NCBI GenBank assembly: GCA_963576565.1
Contig: OY755048.1
Coordinates: forward strand, 11,137,984-11,201,983
DNA length: 64,000 nucleotides
Reading direction: 5' to 3'
Source: Aspidapion aeneum
Lineage: Eukaryota > Arthropoda > Insecta > Coleoptera > Brentidae
Made by a program: the position numbers and the translations under genes. A model generated the notes under the pieces. The model had not been told where the DNA came from and searched no databases. It worked only from the letters and a program-made list of their open reading frames with translations. Below are positions 12,066 to 24,249 of this stretch, piece by piece; position 1 is the first letter of the stretch, and each line of letters begins with the position of its first letter.

Positions 12066-12690
12066 CTATTTTTTCTATAAGCGTGAGGAAAAAACTAAAA
12101 ATTAATCAGAAAATTATTTATATTCAAAACGTTTTAATCAAATCAATTATTATTATTCACATTCTAGCGGCTTCTAGAACTGACTGGGGTAGATTTTCGT
12201 CCGAAGAATCCATTGAAAATCTGATTTTTTTGTTTGAAAAATTCAAAAGACGCTTGTATCTGCAAAATTGGCTTTGTTTTGACAGTTTGTTTGTACTTTG
12301 TTGCTATGGTGATTTAAGATGCCAAATCTAAAACCACTAGTGTTCATTGTTGTTTGACATTGACAATGACGATATTTATACCGGGGAGGTTTAAAACTTA
12401 TAATTTGAACCTATTTTACTAAAAACTTTATTTTATCGAAAATATTGAAAATATAGCAGAATTTTAGTCAATTTGAATATTTTTAGGATATTTCGTGTGC
12501 TAGGAAAGATACAAATGTATTTTGAACGGTCTAAATGTTATAGAACACCTCAAAATGGTAACAAATTTACTTTTCCGCACTAGTGCGGAAAAAATATTTT
12601 TTCGCACTAGTGCGGAAAAGTGGCACTTTCCACACTAAAATGCGTGCGGAAAAGTGGACTTTTCCGCACACTTATAGAAAAAATTATTTT
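12066..12690. repeat. Element bounded by inverted ATTTTTTCTATAAG ends, with GTGCGGAAAA palindromes
   Basis: CTATTTTTTCTATAAGCGTG at about 12067 is matched in reverse complement near 12665-12685. The right side (12568-12668) contains five TTTTCCGCAC/GTGCGGAAAA motifs. They include a perfect 22-bp palindrome centred at about 12581 and a second CGCACTAGTGCG. No transposase is present. The element sits directly next to the 117-bp palindrome that uses the same motif. Confidence 0.5.
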
Positions 12691-13344
12691 TGCGAGTGTT
12701 TTTTATCATTTAATAATTTTCAGAGATTTTTTTCCGCATCCTAAATTTCATCCACCAATCCCATGCATACAATATAGGCGGAAAGGCGTTTTCTACCCTA
12801 AATCAAACTCAAAACAGTTCCTTTCCATATCATCACGTTTTTATTATAAAGATTGCATAAGACAAATTTCGATTAATTGCATATACTGCATTATCGCGCA
12901 TTTCTCATCTAATATTTTCCTAATGTATCCCTTATGACTTTTGTGAACGCGGTATGATTTATTTCTATTACCACTAATGGAAAATTAAAGTTGCGCTTTT
13001 TCGATTCTAGAAAGACCGGCCATGGCACGTTATAAGCAAGTCGGCGGTCACGTGATCTTAGGAGTTCCAGGATTCTTATTGTATTGCTTAATATATTATC
13101 TGTTTTTACACAATTTAAATAAATTGACAAAAATTTTTTGTTCTCATATAGGCAAAAATTGAAAAAATTATTTTGCTGATGTGTATGTGTTTATTATAGA
13201 TAACAGAACTGAATCTATAAAATACAAAATTATATAAAATTTGCACTCTAATATCTTCAGGTATATTAGGTACATAATATCGTTAGTTACTTCAAATCTA
13301 CAAGTGTTTTAAAATTGGACATAACAAACCTAAGCTTTAAGTTT

Positions 13345-13551
13345 TTAAATTTTTCTTTGAGTGTCATCATCTTTGTCTGTGTTCTTATTCAAAGATTTAT
13401 TAGCAGACACTAAATCATTAGGCTTTTTAATAAAATTATTTAAAAAAACTTTACATGCCCTTAAACTAATTTTTTCAAGATTTGACAATAGTTTTTCTCC
13501 ATAAAAACACTCGCTAGAGTAATCTAAAGAAAAAATTTTTATATAAAACAT
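13345..13551 (-). pseudogene. Possible transposase C-terminal piece
   Basis: A 68-codon minus-strand frame ending KDDDTQRKI, just inside the left inverted end. It is in the same orientation as the transposase fragment and follows it. I recognise no motif; its position alone suggests it is the residual 3' coding part of the P-like element. Confidence 0.3.
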
Positions 13552-13654
13552 TTTACAATAATTTATTAAAAAGAAAAGTGATTTTGTGAATAAGTGAGAT
13601 GGTTTTCACGTTCAATAAACTAAATGTATTGGTCGTCAATAATTTTTTTAAAAA

Positions 13655-14119
13655 TTACTCAGCACACAGTTTAATATATTTTTCATCAATGTGTAAGTTA
13701 ATTACCAACTCATGTTCTTTTAAAAGTTGTATCTTACTTTTTAAATATTGCACACTACCGGAGAGATTACTATCTGTTAGCGATATTTTACAAATCAGTT
13801 TTTTAATATTGCGAGGGTGCAGAAGACATATTACCTTAGTTTTGTAAATTGACATGTATGCACTGGATGACTGGATAAACAAAGATGAAGCCAACATTAA
13901 AGTGTATCCACAATATCTTCGATTCTCAGGTGACCTGTTTAAGAGACCTAATTGTTCAATAAGAAATGACAATTGAACACATTTTTCACTCTTACTATCG
14001 AAAATGTCACTAAGGAAGTCTATTACTTGATCAATCTTATCTTTTACCACTTCTTTCCCATTTGCAACTTTCATTTCAATAAACTGCATTAGCTCTTCAA
14101 GTGTATCGGTGCTGTCCAA
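13655..14119 (-). pseudogene. P-element/THAP9-like transposase, central part (154 codons)
   Basis: An open frame with the P-type transposase sequence pattern: SPENRRYCGYTLMLASSLF followed by SSSAYMSIYKTKVICLLHPR and, near the end, INLHIDEKYIK. The last resembles the start of the family's RNase-H-like catalytic region, with an Asp in the HIDE motif. The frame stops directly after LCAE, so most of the catalytic domain is missing. Autonomous relatives are several hundred residues longer. Calling it P/THAP9-like follows from these motifs and the THAP start upstream. Confidence 0.75.
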
Positions 14120-14399
14120 AAATAAAACTCCAACTTTTGTTGCCAGTTTGTTTTTTGTATTGACACATTGTTAACATTTACAAAAAAACAACAACTAGAG
14201 ATGCTAACAGTGATGGATTGTTATTCAAAAATGTCATCAGGCACAGGCAGACTGTGTCACGTTCTTGGGTAAAAATCCAATTTTTGTTTATTTTAGTATT
14301 CGAACAATAAAATTTTGAAATGTCCTCAATATTTGATAAAACTTTTGATTTGATTACTTATGAGCTCAAAGTGTTTCAAGACTTTCTTGTATTGCAGTT

Positions 14400-14613
14400 T
14401 CCAGTTGTTGCCTCTCGACATCAGCTAATCGAACACAGGTTGTCTACTTAGGTATTTCGGAACATTTTCAACACTCTCCATTTACAACACACTTATCAAA
14501 CCAAATAACCTGCTCGTTAGGAAAATGTTTGAGGCAAACTTGTGGACGTTTTAAGATACTTAAATCATTAGGAATTTTTCGCAACAACCAACAACACTAC
14601 ACGTTCGCGGCAT
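14400..14613 (-). pseudogene. THAP zinc-finger domain, frameshifted
   Basis: From the Met at 14613 the minus strand reads MPRTCSVVGC, the classic THAP opening with the first two zinc-binding cysteines, then hits a stop 18 codons in. In a neighbouring frame the domain continues as NDLSILKRPQVCLKHFPNEQ, where C-L-K-H supplies the third Cys and the His of the C2CH site. In-frame stops follow around 14477 and 14456. THAP domains are the DNA-binding modules of P-element transposase and THAP9. The segment lies upstream of the transposase frame at 14119-13655 in the same orientation. Confidence 0.75.
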
Positions 14614-14822
14614 TGTTGTCTTTTTCGTGGGCTGCGTTATTTTAATAACTTTGATAAAATTCACATAAAATTCATGCCCGAACTTAAAAAAAATCGACGT
14701 AAAGAAACCGTACCAAAACTGAAAACAGACATATTTTATAATGACAGCTGGCCGGGGGGCGTTCTTTTGTGACCCTCCTACGGTCACGTGATATTGCCGC
14801 GCCCGGGCCGGTCTTTCTCGTG

Positions 14823-16483
14823 GGCGGCGAAAGACGTTGTAAGAATGAGAGAGACAGAGAGACATGAGTTCCCCTCCCATGGACACGAATATTCTTGTGT
14901 TCCATCCATGTGGGTATCTTGCTTGGTTAAAATGGTGGAATCTGTAAATTAGTAAATTTGTGAAAAATCGACTTTAACTAGCAATGGTTTAGTTTTTTCA
15001 GAGAGCAGTAAATGTTTTATCGAATATTTTAAACTAATAAGATAAGTTACTGCTTTTGTAGGTTGAATTTGGGCGCCAAATATAAAATAATTTAAGATTA
15101 ATTGGTACCAAAAAACAACGCATTTTGGTCTTTTTGCTAGTTACTGCTTTTATCCATATCTGGGCAGAAAAATCTCGATTTTAATTTGAAAGATTTTTGT
15201 AAGGGATTCGATGTTGCTTATTTTATTTTGATATTTCATAATAGAGTTTTTGAGCGAGCTTCGGAAATTTTTGAAGTCTAGTACTCGTATGTCTGTTCAG
15301 TAATCGTGTAAGTGGCAAAACAATGTCAATTTTTGCATACCCTGTTTTGATTAGCACTGCTTTTCCATAGAATTGGAATCATCATCCTTCCTTATGGAAC
15401 TCAGTCAAAAATTATCTCTGTATTGAGGTAATATGTATATATATGATTCTGCTCTACACAAGTCAATGTGTACATTTCTCTGTTCAGATTGCGCAAATTA
15501 AAGACCCTTAAGGCATTTTCGCTGTAGTGACAGGACCACTATAGCCTCAGGTGTCCTTATCTACAAACAACGAACGTATTCTGTGTGTACCTATACCGGC
15601 TTTACCCTTTGGCTATACATCAATGTAACATACGTGTAGCAAGTCTAACTAGACTGGACATCTAAAATAATGTAACAGTTTTCAAAAAAATTGGTTAGTA
15701 GCCATGTACAGCCATTCATAAGACCTAGTCGTGCTCGATGTTAAGTTGGCTATAATTTTGTTGAATATTATATATTTAATATGGGTATATACCAGGGTAA
15801 AATTGCTGATTTTCGTTATTTTGAATACTCGTTACTAATCGTTACTCGACTACTAAGTAACCATTTTATATATTCTTTACTATTGTTTCTTTGATTAATA
15901 TAACTCTATTCAATGCAATCATACAATTAGTGCAAAGTTATCGGACTGTCGTTAATTCGAAGATCATTTACTTGTAGGTCTATATTTGTTGTTGATATTA
16001 TAAATATTCAATTGAAATTTTCCAAATGCGGGCTAAAATTAAAAAAATAAAGGTAGGAATTACGTAGGAACTGTTCTGTGTACAACTTTGTTTTAAAAAT
16101 CTAATGCCTAAAATAACAATCTTAGACGAGAACTCAAAAAATATACATTTAATTTTCGGATCGGTATTCGTTACTCCGTTATTTGTCGAGTAACGGGTAC
16201 TCGAGTAACAAATAGTTACTTTTCAACACCTCTATTTTTATTATTAGTTTTACAAAAATAATATATTTCTCATAAAAAATTCTGCATGTTCTAAAATTTT
16301 GAATACAATAATCAGATATTATTGTTTTTTCAGTCGTATACGAGGTGTGTCAAAAAATATGATTTTGGTACAGAAATAAAATAGCTTTGTTTGTAAAAAC
16401 TGTTACTGAAAGTTGTTTGGAATGAATCACTATGTCTTAATATGAAATGACGTCCATTTTTTTATTTTATTAAACATGATAAT
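14823..16483. other. 1.7 kb without recognisable gene
   Basis: A+T-rich. CATGTACAGCCATTCATAAG with a ACCTAGTC extension (about 15703-15730) recurs with few changes at 50658-50685, so a fragment of a dispersed repeat is present. Nothing else was identified. Confidence 0.4.
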
Positions 16484-17293
16484 TCCTTAAAGGATTCTTC
16501 AGAACACTGTATGGTCAATGTGACACCTTTGTAAAGCTAGAAAGACGGTATATACATCTCGTCTTACGATATTGGTAAGAGAAATGATAAACATTGCCGG
16601 CGATACCGTATGATTTCACACAAGTGGTGACATCTACTAAATCCAAAAGAAACTACCAAAGTAAAAACAAAAGACAGGCAGATGAAACGAAAAACCATGT
16701 AGTGTCAAGAGTCCCTTGCCAACACTTAAAAGGTGTGTAGATCTTGGACCCTTGTCGATGTACAGCTTTCGAGCTGCCCACGAAAAAATACAAGAGAAAG
16801 AAAATCTTTTTGTACCTGCTTAGCCATGAAAAATTGTTTGTTTTTATTCACAGGTACTAAACTTTACGTTTGTAGCATTTTTGGCCCATACTCCGCTGAC
16901 TCGACATAAAAGTCGCGAAGGCGGTAAAAATGCAATATGCATTAACCAGACCTGAGGGACAAATTATGTCACGGTAATGAGTACTGTTTTTCGTTTCATC
17001 TGCCTGCCTTTAATTTTTACTCTGATAGTTTCTTTTGTATTCGGTAGATGTCGCCACTTCTTTGAAAAGCTGATTGACGCTCGCGTGTTGCTCTGGCCTG
17101 AAAGACAGAAGAGCTATCGTAGGTCACGGATGGTTTGCTCTGCTGCTCTTGTTTTAGTTTCTCTCGTATCCCGGTAGATGGCGCTTCTTGCAAGAGTTTT
17201 CTCACTATTTACATAGAATTAGAGACAAAACCGTCTAATTAACTTCGCAAGGGTGTCACATTGACCAAGCAGTGTTCTGAGGAATCCCAAAAG
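16484..17293. mobile_element. 810-bp long-inverted-repeat element
   Basis: Outer arms of about 65 bp (16484-16549 and 17230-17293) are imperfect reverse complements sharing CAGAACACTG and GGTCAATGTGACACC. Inner arms of about 72 bp (16625-16697 and 16982-17055) share CAGGCAGATGAAACGAAAAA and ACAAAAGAAACTA-like phrases. The whole thing can fold on itself. There is no coding frame of note; 16977-17177 and 17017-17205 are shadows in the arms. No transposase family can be named. Confidence 0.6.
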
Positions 17294-17425
17294 GACGAAA
17301 CAGTTAAGTGTCAACACTTATTAGGTGTCCATTAGATCTTGGACCCCCGTGAGCTTGAAGCTACCCATGGAAAAATATGAAAGAAACAAAAACTCCTTTT
17401 TACCCGATTACCAAGGAAACTTGTT
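16720..17425. repeat. Direct repeat pair of ~115 bp (16720-16835 and 17312-17425)
   Basis: Both copies read CAACACTTA..AGGTGT, then AGATCTTGGACCC, a GAGCT motif, CCCA.G.AAAAATA and an AAAGAAA/CTTTTT stretch ending in a TTACC/TTAGCCA..GAAA phrase. One copy lies inside the 810-bp inverted element and one just outside it. A more distant relative lies at 49440-49515. Confidence 0.6.
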
Positions 17426-17874
17426 TGACCAATAGATTATGTTGAGTCTATTATTTGTGTCGTAAGGAATCTCATTTAAATAAACGGCAGCAAAAAGTCA
17501 GAAAGTTTCGGTGGCACATTTGCATCTTTGAATTATGCCGGCAAATCGCCCTTGACGTCGAGTTATTTGTCAATTTTCGCAACATCTAGTGGCCAACTGA
17601 CCGAGCAAAGAAATGCGCCAAATGAGGCGGTCGAAAAAGAAATTGCCACAAATGTGAATACATCTCCGCAACCATTTGTGCTCTGCGGGGTCAAAAAACC
17701 ACACTACCGAATATCTGCATTTTTATAAAAGAGGTTCATAAGTATTCCGGAAGCAAAACTAGCTAGAATAAATAGGTCGCCCAAAAAACAACATTGGATA
17801 AATGTTTTGTCTTTTGTCAGTGATAGGACACTTTTCTGATTAGGAGGGAGTTTAAGAAAATGTTGTTTACCTTG

Positions 17875-18465
17875 TAGCTTATGATAAAGAAGACATGGAG
17901 TATATGATGAGAAAGTTAAAGACTGTAAAGAAATGGAAAAAAGAATAGTAAAAGGAAAAAAGGTTATTGGATGTTTTACCAGTATTTTATGAAGCAGAGA
18001 GATAACAAAGAATGTAAAATTTAACATATATGAAACATTGTTGAAAAGCATGCTGTTGTATGGAATAGAGACTTATCGCGTAACAAAAAAATACCGAACA
18101 AAAATGGAAAGTGTAGAAATGAATGCAATAAGAAGATCAATGGAAATATCTAGACCCGATCATATAGAAAATAAAAAATTAGAATCGAGGGAAGCATGAC
18201 CGATTACATCACTAAAACTCAACTGATATGGTAGTATTTTGTCGTTCATCCGTTGTTCATAACGGATGAACGACGAAAGATTTCCAAAGCAGATCCTCGA
18301 ATGGCAACTATAGGGCGCAGAAAAAGAGGGCGTCGTAAACTGGAATGGCAACAGTCAATCCAAAAATCAATGAGTCAAAAAACCTGACAGTAGATGATTG
18401 TCAGGACAGAGAATAGGCGCTAGACAACGTAGAAATACGTTCTAAACCGTCATAGTAGTAGTAAA
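17875..18465 (+). mobile_element. Truncated LINE copy (family A), ~10-bp target duplication
   Basis: A plus-strand copy of the family at 51.4-52.4 kb. It starts at the GATAAA..AGACATGGAG segment just after the reverse-transcriptase ADD motif and runs through the KKVIG and FNIYET region. It ends with the RRKRG-type tail, TTCTAAACCGTCATAGTAGT and a TAG tail. GTTTACCTTG (17865-17874) and GTTTGCCTTG (18466-18475) form a 9-of-10 target duplication. The frame is broken by several deletions. Confidence 0.75.
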
Positions 18466-18479
18466 GTTTGCCTTGGGAT

Positions 18480-20360
18480 AAAATATCTCTAGGATCGCCA
18501 CTGGCTCTATCACTTTGAGAGCATCCTTCTGCTAGATGAACAAAAACTCCATTAATATTAATAATATATTTGGCAAACGTCTGTAATACAACTATTATGT
18601 CAGCAGAAGTATATAGCAACATGCCATTTACACCAATTTCGAGCAATATAATATGATTTAGTGTCCTACGTGCATTGTCGAAGTTAAAAAGAAGGCCATA
18701 AAAAGACGTTTACTATATCGAAGACCATATTACGTATATCACGATAACATTCATCAAGTGAAACAACTAAAAAAAGCGAGGGGTCAAGTGTAGTTGTATA
18801 GGAAATAAATATTGAGGCTGAGTTTATTTCCTACGTGACGGCTATTTGTGGGCAGTTATCTAAAACGACATTCTAAGGGCTCCCTAGGGATAGGTTTTAA
18901 ACCCACCAGTTAACGTCTTAAACATTATGCATTACATAGTCGAACAGACAGGACCTCAGTGTCCGGTGATTGATCACTGCCGAGGGGATGACCTCGATAC
19001 ACGCTCTCCGTTTTTTTTCCATTTTTTATCCCCTAAATAAAGTTACTCACGAACAAAAAAGAAACAAATTTATTCTGGGATTGCCAAGAAACATTATACT
19101 ATTGGGAATTTAGATATTAACTTTATTAAAATGTTTTCCGTTGAATGGTATATCTTTCTTACTTCTAATGCTCTTTAGCTTCCTTCAGTAAATCCCCACG
19201 TTGGGCGCTATAAATTCATTCTTGATAAGAGTAACAAAAAAACCTAATAAAGCACGAAAAATCCCGAAGAAAAACTCTAAACATCCATCCAATTATGTCG
19301 TTATTAAGTCAACAAGTCCCTCAACTCAAAGCAAACAATGTCCTGTTCCTATATTTTCCCAAATTAATCCTTACAAATTCGAAACACGATCCCTCTATAT
19401 CGGCCTGGAGGCTAAAATATCCTTGACAACCGTCAAAGATTGACCGTAGCAATCTGTTGAACCCTCAGGTTGAGAATGCGCCTCAAAGAGATAAGAGGAA
19501 ACTCAACAAAAATGACAGGTTAGAACAATCCAAAAAATATTTTAAAAGAAATCTAGCCTCCGGCTATATACACATTCAAACAGGATAATGATTACTTCAA
19601 CTCATTTCATACCACTTAAGCAAAGATTCCAGTTGAAATGAAAAGCAGTTAATAATAAAATGTACGGAAATTAGTGATTTATTTCTATTAATTAAAAAAT
19701 AGGGTGGTTAAAAGCCAGGCTGTATTCAGGGTAAACCAAGTTAATTATAAGGTTAGCATTGAAACTATTAATTTTCTCTAAAGTAGCAATGCAAATATTG
19801 CAAAGCAAAAAGGCTTTTACTTGATTATAGCCTAATCACCCTAGTTAAGGGTGAAAACAACTGAGTTTTACCTAGGCCATTCAGGCAATACAATAAAACT
19901 AATTGCATAAAACGTACTTGTAGTATATAATTTGAAAAGGGATATTGGTGGCATTTTGTTTAACAATGCCTTGTTTGTATATGAACACAAAAAACATTTT
20001 TGTTCAATAGTAAAACAATATTTCTCAGTTAATTTAAACTAAAACACCTAATTAATTTCGCTTTTGTTGCCTTAATGACTGTATTAAGACCATTAACCCT
20101 CTGAAATTGCAAGATGACAACCACATTTAGGGACTTAAACGAGACTTGGCAAAGAAACATTTATCTTAAAAGACATTGTGCTTTGTCTGCAGAAGTTAAA
20201 ATTACAACAATTAAATATGCAGTTTTACATGTTCTTACTTTTTAATCCAGACACAACAAACAAACAAAATATGTTTTGTCTGCACCCTAAGATGACCTAA
20301 ACTAAAAAAAAATATTTTTTGTACTTAAAAACAGATTTGCAAAGTGGTGCGGGCTAATTG
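18480..20360. other. 1.9 kb without recognisable gene
   Basis: G+C-richer patch at 18830-19010, containing GTGATTGATCAC with CCGAGGGG beside it, but no identified element. An 80-codon plus-strand frame at 19201-19443 (basic, no motif recognised) is not supported by anything else. Confidence 0.4.
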
Positions 20361-20368
20361 ATTTGACT

Positions 20369-20565
20369 AACAGGCGCGGATTTACGGGGGCGGTGGAAAG
20401 GGTAAATGTCCCCCCAAAACCCAAGGTATATTTAGTTTTGATACAGGTTCTGGTCGGGCTCTAGGACAATTCGCCGCTACCGACTCGTCGTGGCCGATTC
20501 GCCAACTGGCCGCCGACCCGATTCGCCTCCGGGCTAAATCTCACCCAATCCAATTAGCTGCCGTG
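20369..20565. repeat. G+C-rich patch, related to patches at 22.5 and 24.3 kb
   Basis: Begins AGGCGCGGATTTACGGGGGC and contains CCGACCCGATTCGCCTCCGG. The reverse complement CCGGAGGC.AATCGGGTCGGC occurs at 22512-22532. A related ..GGCGGC.AATTGTCC.. phrase occurs near 24361-24376. Such GGCGGAT..GGGG starts resemble ends of hAT-type non-autonomous elements. Confidence 0.45.
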
Positions 20566-20916
20566 CCAACTTGCAATTTTGTTTATTAAATGGTTTAAAT
20601 ATGCTTTTGTTTAAAATCTTGCGACACAGCTTTTTCAACTACTTTCGGAAGAGCAACAGATTGTATAATTTATGGTGTGTAGAGTTCCGGTAACAATACA
20701 ATTTAGTATTTTTTAACACGAAAAATTCAAAATGGCGCTTCCAAATTGGCGGAGATTTTTATTTATAAATCAATTTATCTCAAATTTGAAACAGTACGGT
20801 GTTAAGGCTAAGTTATACAATTTTTGACTTATATCTAAAATATCAAAATGGTAGAATTTTCCAAATTTTATAAATGCATGGTATATATCAAATTTTTTAA
20901 TGTATTTATAGCATAA

Positions 20917-23853
20917 CATGTAAAAATACTCACTAGGTACTATAGTTATAGCGTACATGTGAGCTAATATAACTAAAAACTGAAATATATTTTATTCAAC
21001 TCCAGACTAAATTACCTTTTGTTTGATACCACACAAGCCATGTTTTGACTTAAACTCAAATTTTTGAAATCTACCCCTACCCTTAAAGAAAACAAAAACT
21101 ATATTGTATTTTGTTAAACTCCGGACTCAATTACCTTTCGTTTGATATCACACACGCCATATTTTTTAACTTAAACTCTAATTTTTGAAATATATCCCAC
21201 CCTTTTTTTTAAATAAATTAAAATATATTTTGTGTAACTCCAGACTCAATTACCTTTTGTTTGATATCACACACGACATATTTTCACATAAACCCTTTTA
21301 TTTGGTTTGTGTTCGGTGGATTTTGTTCATTTTTAAATGGGACCGTCTCGACCCAAGACCCAGCCTAGGTACCAAATTTCATTAAAATCGGCCAAGCGGT
21401 TTTTGAGTTATGCGCGTTGGTCGTTACAGACAGACAGACAGACAGACGGCGCAACAAAAAAGTTTTAAAATCATCTGAAACGCAAAGATATATAAAAAAA
21501 TTTGAAATCGGTGCAACTTTTTTTTTATCGAAAAAATTAGGATCACCATAGCTCACACTACTATAGTATAGTATATGTGTGAGCTAATACAATGTAATTG
21601 CAGATTAAGGTCACTATTTATTGCTTTTGAATTAAACTTAAAATAAAAGTCAAAATAGCGGATCCAAAAATGAGGACCTATCATTTAAAAACCGACATTT
21701 ATTAAATTTACTAAACAAAATTAAAATACCGGATCCAAAATAAAGGTCTTTTTATTAAAATTAAGGTCTTTTTATTCACGGATACGTACTACATTTGGAA
21801 CTTTTTCGTGTTTAATGTAGCTGATTATGATTTTTGATTTAAACTAGAAAAATCAAAATGGCGGGTCCAAAATTTCGAACTTTTCCATTTATGAACCGAT
21901 GTATTATTTTTGTAGTTTGCAGTGTTTAAGGTCGCTAATTATGATTTTTATATAAAACTTAAAAAAAAAAAATTGCTACTCTAAAATGGCGGATTTTTTC
22001 CTTTTTGAATAAGAAACCATTCCAGGTAACTGATTATAAATTTAGCATTTAAAAAGTCAGAAAAGCGGACTTTTTTAATTAACCGATATGTATTTAATAG
22101 CGGTTCCAAAATGGCGGACTTTTCCATTTATAAACCGATATGTACTAAATCGTAAAATCATAATAGTCACCCCAAAACTTCAAAATTAATATATGTCGGC
22201 TCATAAATGGAAATTTCCGCCATTTTTATTTTTTTCAAATTTAATTTAGTTATCAAATGCAGCGGTCTTACGAACCATATCGGTTCATAAATTCATAATT
22301 TTAAAACCGTAATCACCCTAAACTTTTAAATTTAATACATGAATATACATTCATAAATTAGAAAGTCCGCCATTTTTGTTCCGTTATTTTGAATTTTTTT
22401 TGTCATAAAAAAATAATAAATTACTTAGTTTCCTGAAACTTTAAGCACCTGTTAAAATTGCAGACTTAAACTAAGGTGGCCGGCGGCAACTTGTCACGGT
22501 GGCGAGTTGGTCCGGAGGCAAATCGGGTCGGCGCACACAGGCGGGTTTTAAGGAAAAGCTGGCCATAACCACTAAACATTAAAAAGCCCTGTTTAATTGT
22601 AAAATTGCTATCAGTGCAATCACTGATGATCATGCTAGGCCGTGACACATTACACGCCTAATTTGAAAAACAATGCCATAGTAATGACAGATGAAACGTC
22701 CATTTAATTTTGTATGTTATTTGCGTTACTTAAATTTACAAAAGTTGATGATTAAAAAGCCCTTTTAAAACATGCGCCTATTATCAAAAATAATTTTTTT
22801 TAACATGGATTTTAAATCTGGAGGTCTCTAGCTATTTATTGTACGTATTTAACATTGTTTTTTATTTTATTGGTAATATTTAAAACCGGTTTAAAGGAAC
22901 CGTTGCAGAAAACTTTTTAAATTTTCATTTTCCGAAATAGAACTTGACTAAATGTTTCAACTTCATCCAACTTTATTGACATTTTTGGTCCTATTAAGTG
23001 CATGCATACGTTTTCTAAGTAACAAAGTCAGTTTCAGCTGCGGAGTTATGCGGATCGAGTAAAAAAGTTAAAATTTCTTTTTGTGTATATAAAAATTGTC
23101 TAGTGAAAAATACGTACATAATATGCAGAAATTAATAAATAAGTTTTCTTAGCTTTAATAATAATGCTTTTTGTAAACCACAAGTATACTTATTATGTCA
23201 CATGTATTCTGATTTCATTTTTACCTTCCTAGCCCGCGCAGCAATAGCTAGAGAAGGTATTATTTTCGACAACAAAAAAAATTGAGATAACACTGAAAAT
23301 GTGTTATTTTGGTGTATTGTATCTTAGCAATTTTATCGTGACATCTGTCCGTGTGTGTGTGTCTGTCTGTATTTAGGTATGTGCATAGATATATGTTCGG
23401 CGCAAGCCAAATAAAAGGGTGGGGGTAGATTTCAAAAATTAGACTATATGTGAAAATATGGCGTGTGTGATATCAAATGAAAGGTAATTGAGTCTGGAGT
23501 TACACAAAATACATTTTAGTTTATTTAAAAAAAAGGGCGGAAGCTCGGGTGGAAGTAGATTTGAAAAACTAGACTTTAAAAGAAAATATGGCGTGTGTCA
23601 TATCAAACGATAGGTAATTGAGTCTGGAGTTAAACAGAATACATTTTAGTTTTTTTGTTAAAAAGGGTGGGGGTAGATTTCAAAAATTAGAGTTTAAGTC
23701 AAAATATGGCTTGTGTGGTATCAAACGAAAGGTAATTGAGTCTGGAGTTGAATAAAATATATTTCATTTTTTAGTTATATTGGCTTACACGTACATTATA
23801 ACTATAGTACCCAGTGTGAGCTTAGCTGCCCATATATTGGCAGAGTGTTTTTC
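20917..23853. mobile_element. Large foldback element, copy 1 (long inverted arms)
   Basis: The left arm (20917-21590) and right arm (about 23340-23853) are inverted copies of one ~600-700-bp unit. Each arm holds an outer hairpin (CTCACAC..ACTATAGTTATAG..GTGTGAGC), then ~117-bp tandem units containing GACTCAATTACCTTTCGTTT-like sequence, and the GTGTTCGG phrase. The left arm also keeps a CAGA repeat and the inner hairpin at 21551-21588. The outer left tip has lost about 30 bp compared with copy 2; the right tip ends CATATATTGGCAGAGTG. The middle (21600-22420) is a diverged array of AAAATGGCGGA..TTTCCATTTATAAACCG units that flips orientation near 22170. Copy 2 is at 58050-60154. Confidence 0.7.
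22465..22560. repeat. G+C-rich patch inside foldback element
   Basis: Contains GGTGGCCGGCGGCAACTTG and CCGGAGGCAAATCGGGTCGG. The following GCACACAGGCGG continues into a stretch that is the inverted equivalent of 24090-24270. No coding potential beyond a 60-codon shadow. Confidence 0.45.
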
Positions 23854-24249
23854 TTGCTAGACAATATACTTTATTGATAACGAAAGTCGGAAAAAACAGA
23901 TATAGTTCAATTAACTTTTTTTGCAAAAATATCACATTGTTTTATGCAATTGCGAATTATACATACCTACATGCTGGTTATAACATTTTTTCATGGAGCT
24001 CTGCACTTATTAAAATTAAATATTTCAATATCTTGTAAAAGTTTATACAGCCAAAATTCTGGTTTCAACGATTTTTTAGGAAGCATTTTAATTAATTAGT
24101 AAAGTTCCAAATTTAATTTTTTTGTGCGGGGTCCTTAAAGAATTTTTCTTTTTTATCTTTTTTAAACAATAAATCATATATGTTTTTATTACTATATGCA
24201 ATTTTAGGGGGCTCTAAATGGATCTTAGGTTTTGACCAGATTTTTCATG

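Larger units (their letters stand above)
13009..14822 (-). mobile_element. P-element/THAP9-like DNA transposon relic, ~1.8 kb
   Basis: Inverted ends share AGAAAGACCGGCC (left about 13010-13022; right about 14806-14818 as reverse complement). After a gap of about 14 bp in one arm they share TCACGTGA followed by an AGGAG phrase (left 13050-13066, right near 14776-14793). Between them the minus strand carries a THAP zinc-finger start and a P-type transposase segment. I could not find an 8-bp target duplication, so exact outer limits are uncertain. It is shorter than autonomous P elements and its frames are broken. Confidence 0.7.

Noticed and set aside
14560..14905. Long N-terminal extension upstream of the THAP Met at 14613
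   Set aside because: THAP domains start at or near the Met-Pro; the upstream residues come from the transposon end region.
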